Part shown: positions 15,992-25,389 of the stretch, piece after piece | How the letters are laid out: each line of letters opens with the position of its first letter | How positions within the stretch are numbered: position 1 is the stretch's first letter | From: Paenibacillus antarcticus | Lineage (GTDB): Bacteria > Bacillota > Bacilli > Paenibacillales > Paenibacillaceae | NCBI RefSeq assembly: GCF_001637225.1 | Contig: NZ_LVJI01000001.1 | Location: 496,001 to 560,000 of the forward strand | Length of the DNA stretch: 64,000 nt | Direction of reading: 5' to 3' | Notes under the pieces: generated by a model | Seen by the model: the letters and a program-made list of their open reading frames with translations, nothing else | Database searches by the model: none | What the model was told of the DNA's origin: nothing | Program-made: the position numbers and the translations under genes

Positions 15992-18340
15992 TTACACGTT
16001 TAGGGATTGTTCTTGAATAATGTTCTTAGGTTGACGTATGAAGTATATGAATGTGGCTAAGAGGAAGACCCCTGCAAATATAGCCAGAATACCTACGTCA
16101 GACCACATAGCGCCGAAATTACCCGTAGAAATAACTGCTTTGTATCCTTCTACGCTATACGTCATAGGGAACCATGGATTGAACACTTGCAACCAACCTG
16201 GAATCAATTCTTTAGGGAATGTCCCAGCACTTGTTGTAAGTTGTAGAATAAGAATTACAATAACCATGAATCGTCCTGGTTGATCGAACCATGTTACAAA
16301 CGTCTGCACTAAGAACATGAACGTAAAGCTTGTGAGTAAGGTAAATAAGAAGAACAGTGGCACACTTTGAACTTCCAGACCTAATCCATACAACATCACT
16401 ACTGCTGCAAGAATAGATTGAATAATTCCTATGCTACAGAATGCAAATGTGCGACTTACAAATTTATTGAATCCTGAAGCATTTGGTACGCTAGAATCTC
16501 TGCTTGGTAATACAATGGTTGAGATAAGTGCACCTACAAACAATCCTAACGATAAGAAGTACGGCGCGAATCCTGTACCGTAGTTAGGTACCTTGCTTAC
16601 TTTTTCTTCTTGAACGGTTACTGGCTCAGCAAACATATTATACGTCGCTTCAGTTCCTTTTACTTCTCCAGTTGTACCCGCTGCTTCATTTAATTTAGAA
16701 GCAAGTTCATTAGAACCGTCTTTCAACTTCACTAGACCATTTTCTAATTCCCCAGCTCCATCAGTTAACTTCTTAGAACCATCAGTAATAGTCCCCACAC
16801 CGCCGCCTAATTGACTCATACCGCCAGATAACTGTTCTGATCCTGAAGCGATCTTCTCAGCTCCGCCTGCCAATTGTTGACTTCCGGTTACAGCATCACC
16901 CATCTTGCTACCAAACAATTTAAGACCATCAGCCAATTTTGTTTGCCCTGATTCTAATTGTGTAACACCTTGAACCAATTTCTCTTGTCCCGCATGTAAC
17001 TCGGTACTACCTTGTAACAATTGTTGTGCACCTTCACTCAAAGCACTTGCACCACCATGAAGTTTCTGTGCCCCTTGATGAAGCTGTGTAGCACCTTGGG
17101 CCAATTGTGTTTGCCCTTGGTTCAATTGCGTAGCACCCTGCAATAATTGTTCCTGGCCTTGACTTACCTTTTCACTACCTTGAGCAACTTCTTGGCTCGC
17201 TGCTAACAATTTCTGAACATCAACGTTTGCAGCTAGTTCAGGGTTAGATGCTGCTAATTGCTTCAATCCTTGTGCTACTCCCGCTGCTCCTGTCGCTACT
17301 TGCTTACTACCCGTAGCAGCATCCTTTATACCTTGTTCTAGCTTAGTACTTCCCTCAACGGAAGACTCAAGCCCACTTTCCAATTTCGCTGATCCATCTA
17401 CAGTAGATTGAAGTCCAGTTTCCAATTGTTTAGATCCATCTACAGATGATTGTAGACCTGCTACAATTTTAGCACTCCCCTGTTCGGAAGATGCTAGACC
17501 CGCTTGCAATTGAGTAGTCCCCTGTTGAGCTTGTACAGCGCCCGTCTCCAACTGTTTCTGAGCTGCTTGTAGTTGCGTAAGTCCACCTGCAAGTGTTGAG
17601 GAACCTTCCTTCAGTTGTGTCGCACCTACACCAAGATCATTTACACCTTGGGTAAGAGGCTTAATACCATCTTGTAACTTTATGGATCCGTCAACCAACT
17701 TAACTAAATTATCTTTTAGCAAAGTGGCTCCATCATCCAATTTGCTTGCACCTTCATTAATCTCACTAGCACCATCACCGGCTTCTTTAAAGCCAGTAGA
17801 AACCGTTTTGATCTGATCAAATAATGTCTCCGTATATACTTGAGTCACTTTCGCAGATACTTGTGCTCTGATCCGTTCAACTGCAGTACCACCAATTTGT
17901 CCTGCCAAGAAGTTATATCCTTCATTAGGCTTAAAGATGATTTCAGCAGGTTCTGGTGTCTCATTCAATAACGTAGTAGCTTTAGAAGAGAAATCCTCTG
18001 GAATGAGAATAGTCATATAATACTTATTATCGCTCATTCCAGCTTCTGCTTCTTTCATCGTCACGAATTCCCATTTGAAACCGTCCGTCGTTTCCAGTTC
18101 CTTCATTAGATCATCACCGGCATGAAGTGACACACCTTCATAATCAGCACCTAGATCCGTGTTAACTACAGCTACTGGCAGATCTGCCATCTTGCCATAG
18201 GGATCCCAGAAGGCCCCTAAGAACATGCCGCTATACATTACAGGAATAAACAGAATAGCAATCATGCTCACCAATAATTTACGGTTTTTGATGGCCGATC
18301 CCGCATCTTTCAAGAATACAGATACTGACTTCATAATCAT
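15992..18340 (-). CDS. yhgE: YhgE/Pip family membrane protein (ABC-2-like)
   Basis: Large membrane protein of 782 residues, homologous in layout to B. subtilis YhgE and phage infection protein Pip. A first membrane helix lies at about residues 22-45, and a long extracellular region of about 550 residues follows. Five helices close the protein (about 600-765: FLSLGLFVGALISTIVLPSR, SIGIIQSILAAVVMLYGL, PLFFLFTLLTSFTFMFLV, MVIVILILQLTTSAGTFP, DVGILAIFAGVFLLATFIYF). Between about 200 and 560 it is built of repeated QLxxGxxQLxxGxxxL units. The start MIMK has AAGGAGAG upstream. The tetR-type gene directly before it mirrors yhgD-yhgE of B. subtilis. Function is not established: members act as phage receptors or export-related proteins. 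Confidence 0.88.
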   Translation of the reverse strand: MIMKSVSVFLKDAGSAIKNRKLLVSMIAILFIPVMYSGMFLGAFWDPYGKMADLPVAVVNTDLGADYEGVSLHAGDDLMKELETTDGFKWEFVTMKEAEAGMSDNKYYMTILIPEDFSSKATTLLNETPEPAEIIFKPNEGYNFLAGQIGGTAVERIRAQVSAKVTQVYTETLFDQIKTVSTGFKEAGDGASEINEGASKLDDGATLLKDNLVKLVDGSIKLQDGIKPLTQGVNDLGVGATQLKEGSSTLAGGLTQLQAAQKQLETGAVQAQQGTTQLQAGLASSEQGSAKIVAGLQSSVDGSKQLETGLQSTVDGSAKLESGLESSVEGSTKLEQGIKDAATGSKQVATGAAGVAQGLKQLAASNPELAANVDVQKLLAASQEVAQGSEKVSQGQEQLLQGATQLNQGQTQLAQGATQLHQGAQKLHGGASALSEGAQQLLQGSTELHAGQEKLVQGVTQLESGQTKLADGLKLFGSKMGDAVTGSQQLAGGAEKIASGSEQLSGGMSQLGGGVGTITDGSKKLTDGAGELENGLVKLKDGSNELASKLNEAAGTTGEVKGTEATYNMFAEPVTVQEEKVSKVPNYGTGFAPYFLSLGLFVGALISTIVLPSRDSSVPNASGFNKFVSRTFAFCSIGIIQSILAAVVMLYGLGLEVQSVPLFFLFTLLTSFTFMFLVQTFVTWFDQPGRFMVIVILILQLTTSAGTFPKELIPGWLQVFNPWFPMTYSVEGYKAVISTGNFGAMWSDVGILAIFAGVFLLATFIYFIRQPKNIIQEQSLNV

Positions 18341-18400
18341 TTTCTCTCCTTAAATTTAACTAATACAATATGACTGCTTTCCTCATTCGGTCATTTTAGA

Positions 18401-18448
18401 GCGTAGAAAAACTTCTCTACGAATTCGATGCCCCACTAATTTCTACGC
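18401..18448. repeat. intergenic inverted repeat between tetR-type gene and yhgE-like gene
   Basis: Perfect 9-bp arms GCGTAGAAA (18401-18409) and TTTCTACGC (18440-18448), 30 bases apart. There is no T-run, so it is not a normal terminator. A CGGTCA half-site of the type seen in the TetR operator lies close by at 18388-18393. Confidence 0.6.
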
Positions 18449-18476
18449 ACCGCTTCCACAGGAAGTTCGTTTCTAA

Positions 18477-19070
18477 TTATACATTTACATTTCTCACTTC
18501 TGCCAACCCTTCTGAGAGAAACAAGCGAAAGTAATGCTTAATCTGTTCCTTATTTAAGGGCTCAGAAGACTTTCTAGATTCTGTAGTTAATGTAATGTAC
18601 AATCTTAATATGACATTCGCTACAATTTTTGGATCACAAGGTTTTATTTCCTTATTATCCAACGCAAGCTTTAATTCCCGCTCCATATACTCCAATATGA
18701 CATTCTCTACTTTATCGAGCGCTTCAAGCGCTTGTGGCGTTCCAAAGTCCCGCACCTCATGCGATAACTTAATGAATAGCTCATGTTCTCTACGAAACTC
18801 AAGTAAACGATCAAGCACTCTATAAAGGTTATCAAAAAAATCCTTGTCTCTACTGATTTCCCGATCTGAAATCTTCTTCATATCTAAGATGGCTCCATAG
18901 AGAATTTCATCAAAGAGTTCTTCCTTATTCGCAAAGAACGTGTAGATCGTTCCCTTACCTACATTTGCAATCTTTGCTACTTGATCCATGGTTGTTGCTT
19001 TGTATCCAAATGTTGCAAAGGACTGGGCCGCAGAAGTTAACACTTGCTTACGCCGATCCGTCACAGCCAT
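18477..19070 (-). CDS. yhgD: TetR/AcrR family transcriptional regulator (YhgD-like)
   Basis: Repressor of 197 residues. The N-terminal HTH covers residues 5-52 (RKQVLTSAAQSFATFGYKAT, TMDQVAKIANVGKGTIYTFF, ANKEELFDEIL); the rest is the helical ligand-binding domain. It is the first gene of a probable two-gene unit with the YhgE/Pip-like gene, the same arrangement as in B. subtilis, and the symbol is given on this synteny. AGTGACC/GGTCACT boxes upstream are its likely operator. The ribosome binding site is GGAGGCG. Confidence 0.9.
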   Translation of the reverse strand: MAVTDRRKQVLTSAAQSFATFGYKATTMDQVAKIANVGKGTIYTFFANKEELFDEILYGAILDMKKISDREISRDKDFFDNLYRVLDRLLEFRREHELFIKLSHEVRDFGTPQALEALDKVENVILEYMERELKLALDNKEIKPCDPKIVANVILRLYITLTTESRKSSEPLNKEQIKHYFRLFLSEGLAEVRNVNV

Positions 19071-19107
19071 TATCTCGCCTCCTTCTATTATGATGTTGTT
19101 CTTCTAA

Positions 19108-19140
19108 AGTGACCACTTTTCACTAACGGTCACTCGGTCA
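19108..19140. promoter_or_regulatory. probable TetR operator
   Basis: AGTGACC at 19108-19114 is the reverse complement of GGTCACT at 19128-19134, and a further CGGTCA follows at 19135-19140. The position, 38-70 bp before the tetR-type start, suits autorepression; a related CGGTCA lies before the downstream gene (18388). Confidence 0.65.
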
Positions 19141-19388
19141 TGAATCATTCTAACATGCTCATATTTAAATATCAACATCAATTTCATAATTAATTATTTA
19201 TAAATATTTCCATACTCTTGTCCATATATATTCAATAAATCTATCCCCGTCCAAAGTCTAGGAAGAAAAACCTCCTACAGTCTATTTAGAAAAGTTTGCA
19301 TCTGACTTATAATAAATACATAATTACATAACAATGCCCCATTTATTGTAAGTGTAAGTTATAGAACGATAAAGAAATAGGTGATCTC
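19141..19388. other. divergent intergenic region
   Basis: AT-rich spacer between the tetR-type gene and the glycosyltransferase gene, both reading outward. Apart from the operator just to its left, no structured RNA or gene is seen. Confidence 0.35.
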
Positions 19389-20549
19389 ATGAGAAAAAAG
19401 AGAGTATTACTGTTATCGGAAGGATTCGGAACAGGACATACGCAAGCTGCTCATGCCTTGGCCAACGGAATGAAGATGCTTCATCCACATTTACAATGCA
19501 GAGTTATCGAGCTTGGCAATTTCTTAAATCCAACCATTGGGCCTTGGATACTATCTGCGTATCGTAAAACGATAAATACATCGCCAGCCATCATAGGCAT
19601 GTTCTACCGAAATAAATATGACAAATCGTTGAATAAGCTCACTCAACTTGCTCTTCATCGTATTTTCTATACACATGCTGCTCAAGTCATTTCACAACTT
19701 AAACCAGACGTGATTATATGTACACACCCTATTCCAAACAATGTCATTGCGAGATTAAAAAAACAGGGGATTGATGTTCCACTTATTACACTTATCACAG
19801 ATTATGATGTTCACGGAGCATGGATCAGTCCAGAAGTGAGTCACTACTTAGCATCCTCACCGAAGGTCAAGAACCTGCTGATTGAACGTGGTGTACAACC
19901 CGACAAAATCCAGACAACAGGTATACCTGTCCATCCCGATTTCTGGAAGATAGGTGATAAAAACCAACTTCGTAAAGAATTGAAGCTAAAAAGTATGCCC
20001 ACCGTACTCATCATGAGTGGAGGCTGGGGTCTAACGCTTAAACCTGAGTTACTGCGGCAGTTAACTTCATGGGCAGACCGAGTCCAGCTCATTTTTTGCA
20101 CGGGTAGCAACATGAAACTTCAAGAAAAAATGGAAGAGAATTCGATGTACGACCACCCGAATATCACAATTCTTGGATATACAGATCAGATTTATAAGCT
20201 CATGGATGTATCAGATCTATTGATTACGAAACCGGGTGGTATGACTTGTACAGAAGGTCTCGCTAAAGGAATTCCAATGTTATTCCATGAAGCTATCCCA
20301 GGACAAGAAGAGCAAAATAGTCGCTTTTTTGTAAATCAAGGGTTTGCAGAAACGATTCATTCGCCAGATGTTATTGAAAAGTGGTTTCACTTAATAACGG
20401 ACCACTATGAACAGTTCGAAGCCCGCAGACAACAACCTAAACGTATCGAACCGTACCTACAGCCCGCATACTGCGCTCAGACCGTCTTAAATATGGTTAT
20501 AGAGCAATCCCATACCCCAACCGCTTGGACGACAGTAAACAACCCTTAG
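19389..20549 (+). CDS. MGDG synthase-like glycosyltransferase (GT28 type)
   Basis: Peripheral membrane glycosyltransferase of 386 residues. The N-terminal MGDG-synthase domain reads VLLLSEGFGTGHTQAAHALA, and KPDVIICTHPIPNNVIARL; the GT28 C-terminal domain shows VLIMSGGWGLTLKPELLRQL, the GYTDQIYKLMDVSDLLITKP block and GGMTCTEGLAKGIPM, which bind the UDP-sugar. This layout is shared with UgtP-type diacylglycerol glucosyltransferases, which make glycolipids and the lipoteichoic acid anchor, and with relatives of unknown acceptor such as YkoN. The acceptor is therefore not certain. It stands alone, with its own terminator. Confidence 0.85.
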   Translation: MRKKRVLLLSEGFGTGHTQAAHALANGMKMLHPHLQCRVIELGNFLNPTIGPWILSAYRKTINTSPAIIGMFYRNKYDKSLNKLTQLALHRIFYTHAAQVISQLKPDVIICTHPIPNNVIARLKKQGIDVPLITLITDYDVHGAWISPEVSHYLASSPKVKNLLIERGVQPDKIQTTGIPVHPDFWKIGDKNQLRKELKLKSMPTVLIMSGGWGLTLKPELLRQLTSWADRVQLIFCTGSNMKLQEKMEENSMYDHPNITILGYTDQIYKLMDVSDLLITKPGGMTCTEGLAKGIPMLFHEAIPGQEEQNSRFFVNQGFAETIHSPDVIEKWFHLITDHYEQFEARRQQPKRIEPYLQPAYCAQTVLNMVIEQSHTPTAWTTVNNP

Positions 20550-20557
20550 GATACACC

Positions 20558-20597
20558 AAACAACTCCCCACTATAACAACAGGGGAGTTGTTTTTGG
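20558..20597 (+). terminator. terminator of the glycosyltransferase gene
   Basis: Perfect 12-bp stem AAACAACTCCCC/GGGGAGTTGTTT around a 12-base loop, followed by T. Confidence 0.93.
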
Positions 20598-20691
20598 TGA
20601 TGACATCCTTAATTCAACGAATATGACCATATCAGGACATAAGGAAATACATCTTCGTAGATACACAACAAGATCTAGAGATTAAACAGGA

Positions 20692-21480
20692 CTACTTATA
20701 GAAGGAATGATTGCCGATCCTTTTACTAAATGTACGCGTGTTGTGCACTGTTAAATCATCAGCCAGCTTTAAAGATAGGAAATAATACGTATCATCACTA
20801 ACTTCCTTAAGTCCATTTAGAGCCTCATTAACCGCATGAATCGTATCCTCATTAGGTTGAACACGATCAAATCGCCCGTTAGCTACAGGACTGAACTGAT
20901 ATTTCTGATAAATTACTTTATAAATAGTATTTGGGAAGTTGGCTGACCGCAGCCGGTTTAAGACAACATTGGCAACTGCCACTTTGCCTTGGTACGGTTC
21001 ACCTTCTGCTTCTGCCATCACGATTTTACGGAGCAGGAGCAGTTCTTTATCCGTTACAGCGTATTGCCAAGTCGAAAGATCTTTCTCATTCTGACTTAAC
21101 GTCTGGGTCCGAGTAAAGAATAATGCTTTTGGGGGGTTGAGCCGAGAGTTAACCTCGGTCGATTTGTTCACTTGCTCAACTTTTTCCGTTGTCAGTTTCT
21201 TACTGTCGGTTGATTTCCCTGAAGTGGTCGCCACTTCTTTTTGCTTCATAAACAATTGTTGATTGTCTTTCAATACGTGAAATGATTCCTGATTTTCTAT
21301 AACGGACATTAGCAAAGGATTAGATCTATGAATATCTGTTCCTTTGATAACAACAGGCTTGTACAATTTCCCTATATCTTGCTTTTCTTCTATCTGCAAC
21401 AGCAGACATATCGCAGAGAAACACACTAGAATAACACCAATCAAGAGTGCAACCCAGCGGTTTTGTCTAATTAAATTCAT
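20692..21480 (-). CDS. SleB/CwlJ-type cell wall hydrolase
   Basis: Cortex-lytic-type hydrolase of 262 residues. A membrane or signal segment lies at about residues 8-27 (VALLIGVILVCFSAICLLL). A low-complexity Lys/Thr-rich linker leads to the C-terminal Hydrolase_2 domain (about 145-262): LLLLRKIVMAEAEGEPYQGK with the catalytic-type Glu, VAVANVVLNRLRSANFPNTI, YQFSPVANGRFDRVQPN. The start is ATG 21480 behind GGGAGG; the frame opens further upstream without a signal. No YpeB partner or peptidoglycan-binding repeat is present, so it may be a general or late-sporulation hydrolase, not SleB itself. Confidence 0.88.
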   Translation of the reverse strand: MNLIRQNRWVALLIGVILVCFSAICLLLQIEEKQDIGKLYKPVVIKGTDIHRSNPLLMSVIENQESFHVLKDNQQLFMKQKEVATTSGKSTDSKKLTTEKVEQVNKSTEVNSRLNPPKALFFTRTQTLSQNEKDLSTWQYAVTDKELLLLRKIVMAEAEGEPYQGKVAVANVVLNRLRSANFPNTIYKVIYQKYQFSPVANGRFDRVQPNEDTIHAVNEALNGLKEVSDDTYYFLSLKLADDLTVHNTRTFSKRIGNHSFYK

Positions 21481-21571
21481 ATTTACCTCCCAAAATTCCG
21501 GCACTTCCCTAAAATGTAACCGAAAATATAGGTTTTAAATACCCGTTCTAACTATTTTCGAAACATTATAT

Positions 21572-22153
21572 TCAAAAGGAAAATTTGTCCACGACTTCAT
21601 ACATAGGTTGAGAACCCATCTTCGTGGAGAATAGTACAAATTCACTGATATACCAAGGTAATGACTCCAAGGACGGTATAGACGACAATAATGCTTGTCC
21701 CTGAAAAGTAGATTCACCTTCGTATTTACGTGCCAAAGTGATATGGGGCCGGTACTCACGTGTTTCTTTATGAAATCCTAATAATTCTGTAGAATTAGTT
21801 ACTGATTGTTGAAGATGTTCAAGCCGCTCTAGGCTACCTGTGACACTTGCCCACAACACTCTTGGTGATTCCGCTAAGCCAAAGGTGGACCAAGATCCAA
21901 TGCCTAATGTAAAGGGTGAAGCTTGCGATGCACTATGCCGTAACGACTCACATAGATCTGGAATCCTCTTGGACTCTACATCTCCGAGAAATTGTAGTGT
22001 AATATGATAGTCTGCAGGAAATACCCATTTACGGAAAGGAAGATGCTCCTTCCAAAGGGTGCACTGTTCCTCTAACATCCATCGCAGTTCCTCTGTTACT
22101 CTTACAGCTACAAACAATCTTTGCGAACCAGTATTTGTTGGATGTGTTCTCAT
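21572..22153 (-). CDS. thpR: RNA 2',3'-cyclic phosphodiesterase
   Basis: 2H phosphoesterase family enzyme of 193 residues that opens 2',3'-cyclic phosphates on RNA ends (historically called 2'-5' RNA ligase). Both catalytic HxT motifs are present: DYHITLQFLGDV at about residue 50 and YRPHITLARKY at about 140. The first residues (RLFVAVRVTEELRWMLEE) match the family start. Ribosome binding site TAGGAG. It is a single gene next to the SleB-type hydrolase gene, 92 bp apart; no functional link is apparent. Confidence 0.92.
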   Translation of the reverse strand: MRTHPTNTGSQRLFVAVRVTEELRWMLEEQCTLWKEHLPFRKWVFPADYHITLQFLGDVESKRIPDLCESLRHSASQASPFTLGIGSWSTFGLAESPRVLWASVTGSLERLEHLQQSVTNSTELLGFHKETREYRPHITLARKYEGESTFQGQALLSSIPSLESLPWYISEFVLFSTKMGSQPMYEVVDKFSF

Positions 22154-22553
22154 ATTTTAGGCTCCTATGCCTGACATAAGATAACTAACATTTGTAATTA
22201 TAACTGTTTCAGTTCTAATGCTCAACCCGTGTATCTACGCGATGCCACTAAAAACCCCCTCTTACTCACACCACAATTACCTCTCCAAAATATTACAATT
22301 CTCAGTCAAATCCAGTAGAACCAAGGCTTCAGAGTGTTCGTATTTTTTAATAAATACCCAATTAAATGTAACCTTTTAGAATATATTGGTCAGATCATAT
22401 TTTTTTATTTATTATTTTTTCAGCTTTTTACGATGATTTTTTCCCATTAAATCCTATATATATCCTGAAATATCCCAGATGATATGATATATATGGTTCA
22501 ATCTGTTATGATTTTCATACAGAGTTCACGATCTATCATAGGAGGTTGAAATC
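22154..22553. other. 400-base intergenic region without recognised features
   Basis: AT-rich spacer between divergent thpR and the dehydrogenase gene. It contains long T-runs but no stem strong enough to call a terminator, no riboswitch signature and no supported gene. Confidence 0.4.
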
Positions 22554-23525
22554 ATGCATCAAATCATCAGTCTACATCAATTATCACCTCAGCAACTTAA
22601 CGCAATCCAAGAGATTGCTCCGGGGTACACGATTACGGTAGGGAAAAGCAAAGATTTGGATCCAGAACTTCTCAGAAAAGCAGAAATATTGATAGGATGG
22701 TCTAAAGTCATAGAACAACATGTTATCCGTAAGGACAGTCCATTAAAGTGGATTCAATCTTGGTCTGCTGGTGTAGATAAAATGCCTTTGAATCAGTTCT
22801 CAGAACAAGGTACCTTATTGACGACTTCCAGTGGTGTGCATGCTGTCCCTATTTCTGAATCCATCTTCGCCATGATACTTGCCTTCTCCCGTGGTATCCA
22901 ACAATCGATTCAGAATCAACAAGCGAATCGTTGGGATCCCAATGTGGGCCCAGATGGATCCGCCATATTGACAGAATTACGAGGTAAAACCATCGTTATT
23001 GTCGGTGTTGGCGAAATTGGTAGTGAGACGGCAAGAATTGCCAAAGCATTTGGTATGAATATTGTTGGCGTAAGACGTTCTGGCAAGTCTGATTCGAACG
23101 TTGATACGATGTATACCATGGAACATTTACACCATGCATTATCCCAAAGTGATTACATTGTTAATATTCTGCCTCTTACCGAAGAGACTTATCACATGTT
23201 CGATACAGCGGCCTTTAATAGTATCAAACCAGGTTCTTGCTTCATTAATGTAGGACGCGGTCCTACCGTGATTACTGATGCTCTATTGGAAGCATTGGAG
23301 ATTGGCATTATTCGTTACGCAGGTCTGGATGTATTTGAAGAAGAACCTTTACCAACAGATCATCCACTGTGGAACATGAAACAAGTCATTATGACTTCGC
23401 ATATTTCGGGAAGCACCGAACATTACAATAAACGTGTCATTGATATTTTTATAGATAATTTAAAGGCTTATATAGAAGGACAAGTTCTCCCACGAAATCT
23501 AGTCAATTATAATTTGAAATACTAA
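22554..23525 (+). CDS. D-isomer-specific 2-hydroxyacid dehydrogenase
   Basis: NAD-dependent oxidoreductase of 323 residues that interconverts 2-hydroxy and 2-oxo acids. The nucleotide-binding domain has the fingerprint VGVGEIGSETARIAKAFGMN; the family signature follows (NILPLTEETYHMFDTAAFN, CFINVGRGPTV). The catalytic triad is present: Arg in NVGRG, Glu in DVFEEEPL and His in TSHISGST. It resembles the GhrA/phosphoglycerate-dehydrogenase-like group with C-terminal SGSTEHYNKR. The substrate is unknown. The gene stands alone with an AGGAGG ribosome binding site. Confidence 0.92.
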   Translation: MHQIISLHQLSPQQLNAIQEIAPGYTITVGKSKDLDPELLRKAEILIGWSKVIEQHVIRKDSPLKWIQSWSAGVDKMPLNQFSEQGTLLTTSSGVHAVPISESIFAMILAFSRGIQQSIQNQQANRWDPNVGPDGSAILTELRGKTIVIVGVGEIGSETARIAKAFGMNIVGVRRSGKSDSNVDTMYTMEHLHHALSQSDYIVNILPLTEETYHMFDTAAFNSIKPGSCFINVGRGPTVITDALLEALEIGIIRYAGLDVFEEEPLPTDHPLWNMKQVIMTSHISGSTEHYNKRVIDIFIDNLKAYIEGQVLPRNLVNYNLKY

Positions 23526-23540
23526 GAGCTGAAATATGAG

Positions 23541-23573
23541 AAGAGCCGAAGGGAGATGGCTCCCCTCGGCTCT
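23541..23573. terminator. bidirectional terminator
   Basis: Stem AAGAGCCGAAGGGAG with CTCCCCTCGGCTCT around a 4-base loop, between the converging dehydrogenase and ABC exporter genes. The T-run is weak on both strands. Confidence 0.75.
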
Positions 23574-23608
23574 AAATATATGATTTAACGAAAAATTTCT
23601 AGATTCAG

Positions 23609-25372
23609 CTAATCTTGTTCAAGCATCTCTTGATGATTTACTTCTTTTTGCAATTGAGTTGTATAGAGTTGATAGTACCTTTCTCTCTGTCGCATGAGTT
23701 CTGTATGATGACCACTTTCCACAATCCTGCCGTTCTCCATCACAAGAATTCGATCTGCATGTGTAATGGTAGACAACCTGTGTGCAATGACTAACGTCGT
23801 GCGTCCTGCCATCAACTTCAACAGCGCATCCTGAACAAGACGTTCACTTTCGTTATCAAGTGCGGCCGTAGCCTCATCAAGCAATAATACAGGTGCGTTT
23901 CTCAAAATGGCTCGAGCAATAGAAATCCGTTGTTTCTGTCCACCTGACAGACGAGTTCCCCGTTCTCCAACTTGTGTATCTAACCCTTCCTCCATTCCCA
24001 TAATGAAGTCATAAGCATTAGCGCTACGAGCCGCATTTATAATTTCATCCTCTGACGCATCGGCCTTTCCATCTGCAATATTATCTCGTATGGTGCCCGT
24101 GAAGAGATGGTTCTCTTGAGGAACATATGCGAAGTAACCTCTCAATTCATGTAAGGACATTTCCGCAATATTGATACCATCAATAGATATCTTGCCTGTT
24201 GTTATAGGATAGAATCCAAGTAACAATTTGAATAAAGTCGACTTGCCCCCTCCACTTGCTCCCACAACGGCAACAACCTCACCGCCGGTAGCATGAAAAC
24301 ATACAGAATCAAGGACTGGAATACTGGAACTTGAATATTGAAAGATAACATCACTCATCGTCAAACTACTAAACACCTTATTCGCGTATCCTTCTTCAGG
24401 TAAATTTTCAACTTCCGTTGGTGCATCCAGTAAAGAAAATATACGATCTGCACGCCCGAGTGAGCCTTGAAATGAAGCCCACTGGCCCGGCAATTGCATA
24501 AACGGTCCTACTAAATAATTCATCAATTGAATGAATGCTAACATCGCACCAACCTCTAAGGAACCTTTAGCAACCCAAAATGCAGCAACTAATATGGCGA
24601 TCAAAAAAGTTAGATTTCCAAAAACCTCGGAGACTGAAGTCGCTGCACCTTCAACCTTGCCTCCATTTGTCTCCAATTGAACTATCGTAGCATTGTGTCG
24701 ACTGAATTTACGCAGCAACTTACGCTCTAAACCAAAAGTCTTATACACTGCTACCCCACCCAGTACATCCTGTAGAAAAGCTGACATATGTCCTAACGTT
24801 TCCTGTAGTTTCCCTGTATTCGATCTCATTAATTTACCAAATATGCCACCGATCAATACCGTCAAAGGTCCAATGGCTAGACAGATTAATGCTAACTGCC
24901 AATGAATGAGAAGCAGATATACGAAGGAGGCCATAATTAGAATAGGATTCTTAATTAAAGACATGAGCGTATGCCCACACCCATCCCCAACCGCTTGATT
25001 ATCAGTTGTTATACGAGATAATAATTCTCCTGAATGGTTATCATCCCGGTATGGAACACTCACCTTAAGTAATTGCTCCATCGTATCATTACGCATGTCC
25101 TTTCGGATGTTCACAGATACTTTCGTTTTCCAATAATGATCTAAGTAAGAATTTAATCCTATGAAGAGTAGTACGACTGTACCTAACCCGATGAAGAATG
25201 GCCAACGCTCCATTTCTCCTGCTGATGCAGCATTGGTCACACTCGATAAGAACCAAGCTATCCATAAATCTAAGGCGACACCTAATAACATCGTGAACGT
25301 CAGACCCGTATAAAGTAGCCGTTGTCTTTTCATATAAAAGAATAACCTGTTCATCGTCTTACTTTGACTCAT
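23609..25372 (-). CDS. ABC exporter, fused permease/ATPase (BmrA/LmrA-like)
   Basis: Half-transporter of 587 residues that works as a dimer. The six-helix membrane domain occupies about residues 1-310 and the ATPase about 340-575: Walker A VVGASGGGKSTL, Q-loop YFAYVPQENHLFTG, signature LSGGQKQRISIARAI, Walker B VLLLDEATAALD and H-loop VIAHRLS. The ATG at 25372 has AGAGGAA upstream. The gene follows the ribbon-helix-helix regulator by 17 bp, so they form one unit and the regulator probably controls the pump. The substrate cannot be told from sequence; multidrug or peptide export is typical. Confidence 0.92.
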   Translation of the reverse strand: MSQSKTMNRLFFYMKRQRLLYTGLTFTMLLGVALDLWIAWFLSSVTNAASAGEMERWPFFIGLGTVVLLFIGLNSYLDHYWKTKVSVNIRKDMRNDTMEQLLKVSVPYRDDNHSGELLSRITTDNQAVGDGCGHTLMSLIKNPILIMASFVYLLLIHWQLALICLAIGPLTVLIGGIFGKLMRSNTGKLQETLGHMSAFLQDVLGGVAVYKTFGLERKLLRKFSRHNATIVQLETNGGKVEGAATSVSEVFGNLTFLIAILVAAFWVAKGSLEVGAMLAFIQLMNYLVGPFMQLPGQWASFQGSLGRADRIFSLLDAPTEVENLPEEGYANKVFSSLTMSDVIFQYSSSSIPVLDSVCFHATGGEVVAVVGASGGGKSTLFKLLLGFYPITTGKISIDGINIAEMSLHELRGYFAYVPQENHLFTGTIRDNIADGKADASEDEIINAARSANAYDFIMGMEEGLDTQVGERGTRLSGGQKQRISIARAILRNAPVLLLDEATAALDNESERLVQDALLKLMAGRTTLVIAHRLSTITHADRILVMENGRIVESGHHTELMRQRERYYQLYTTQLQKEVNHQEMLEQD

Positions 25373-25389
25373 CACGAATTCCTCTTTTC

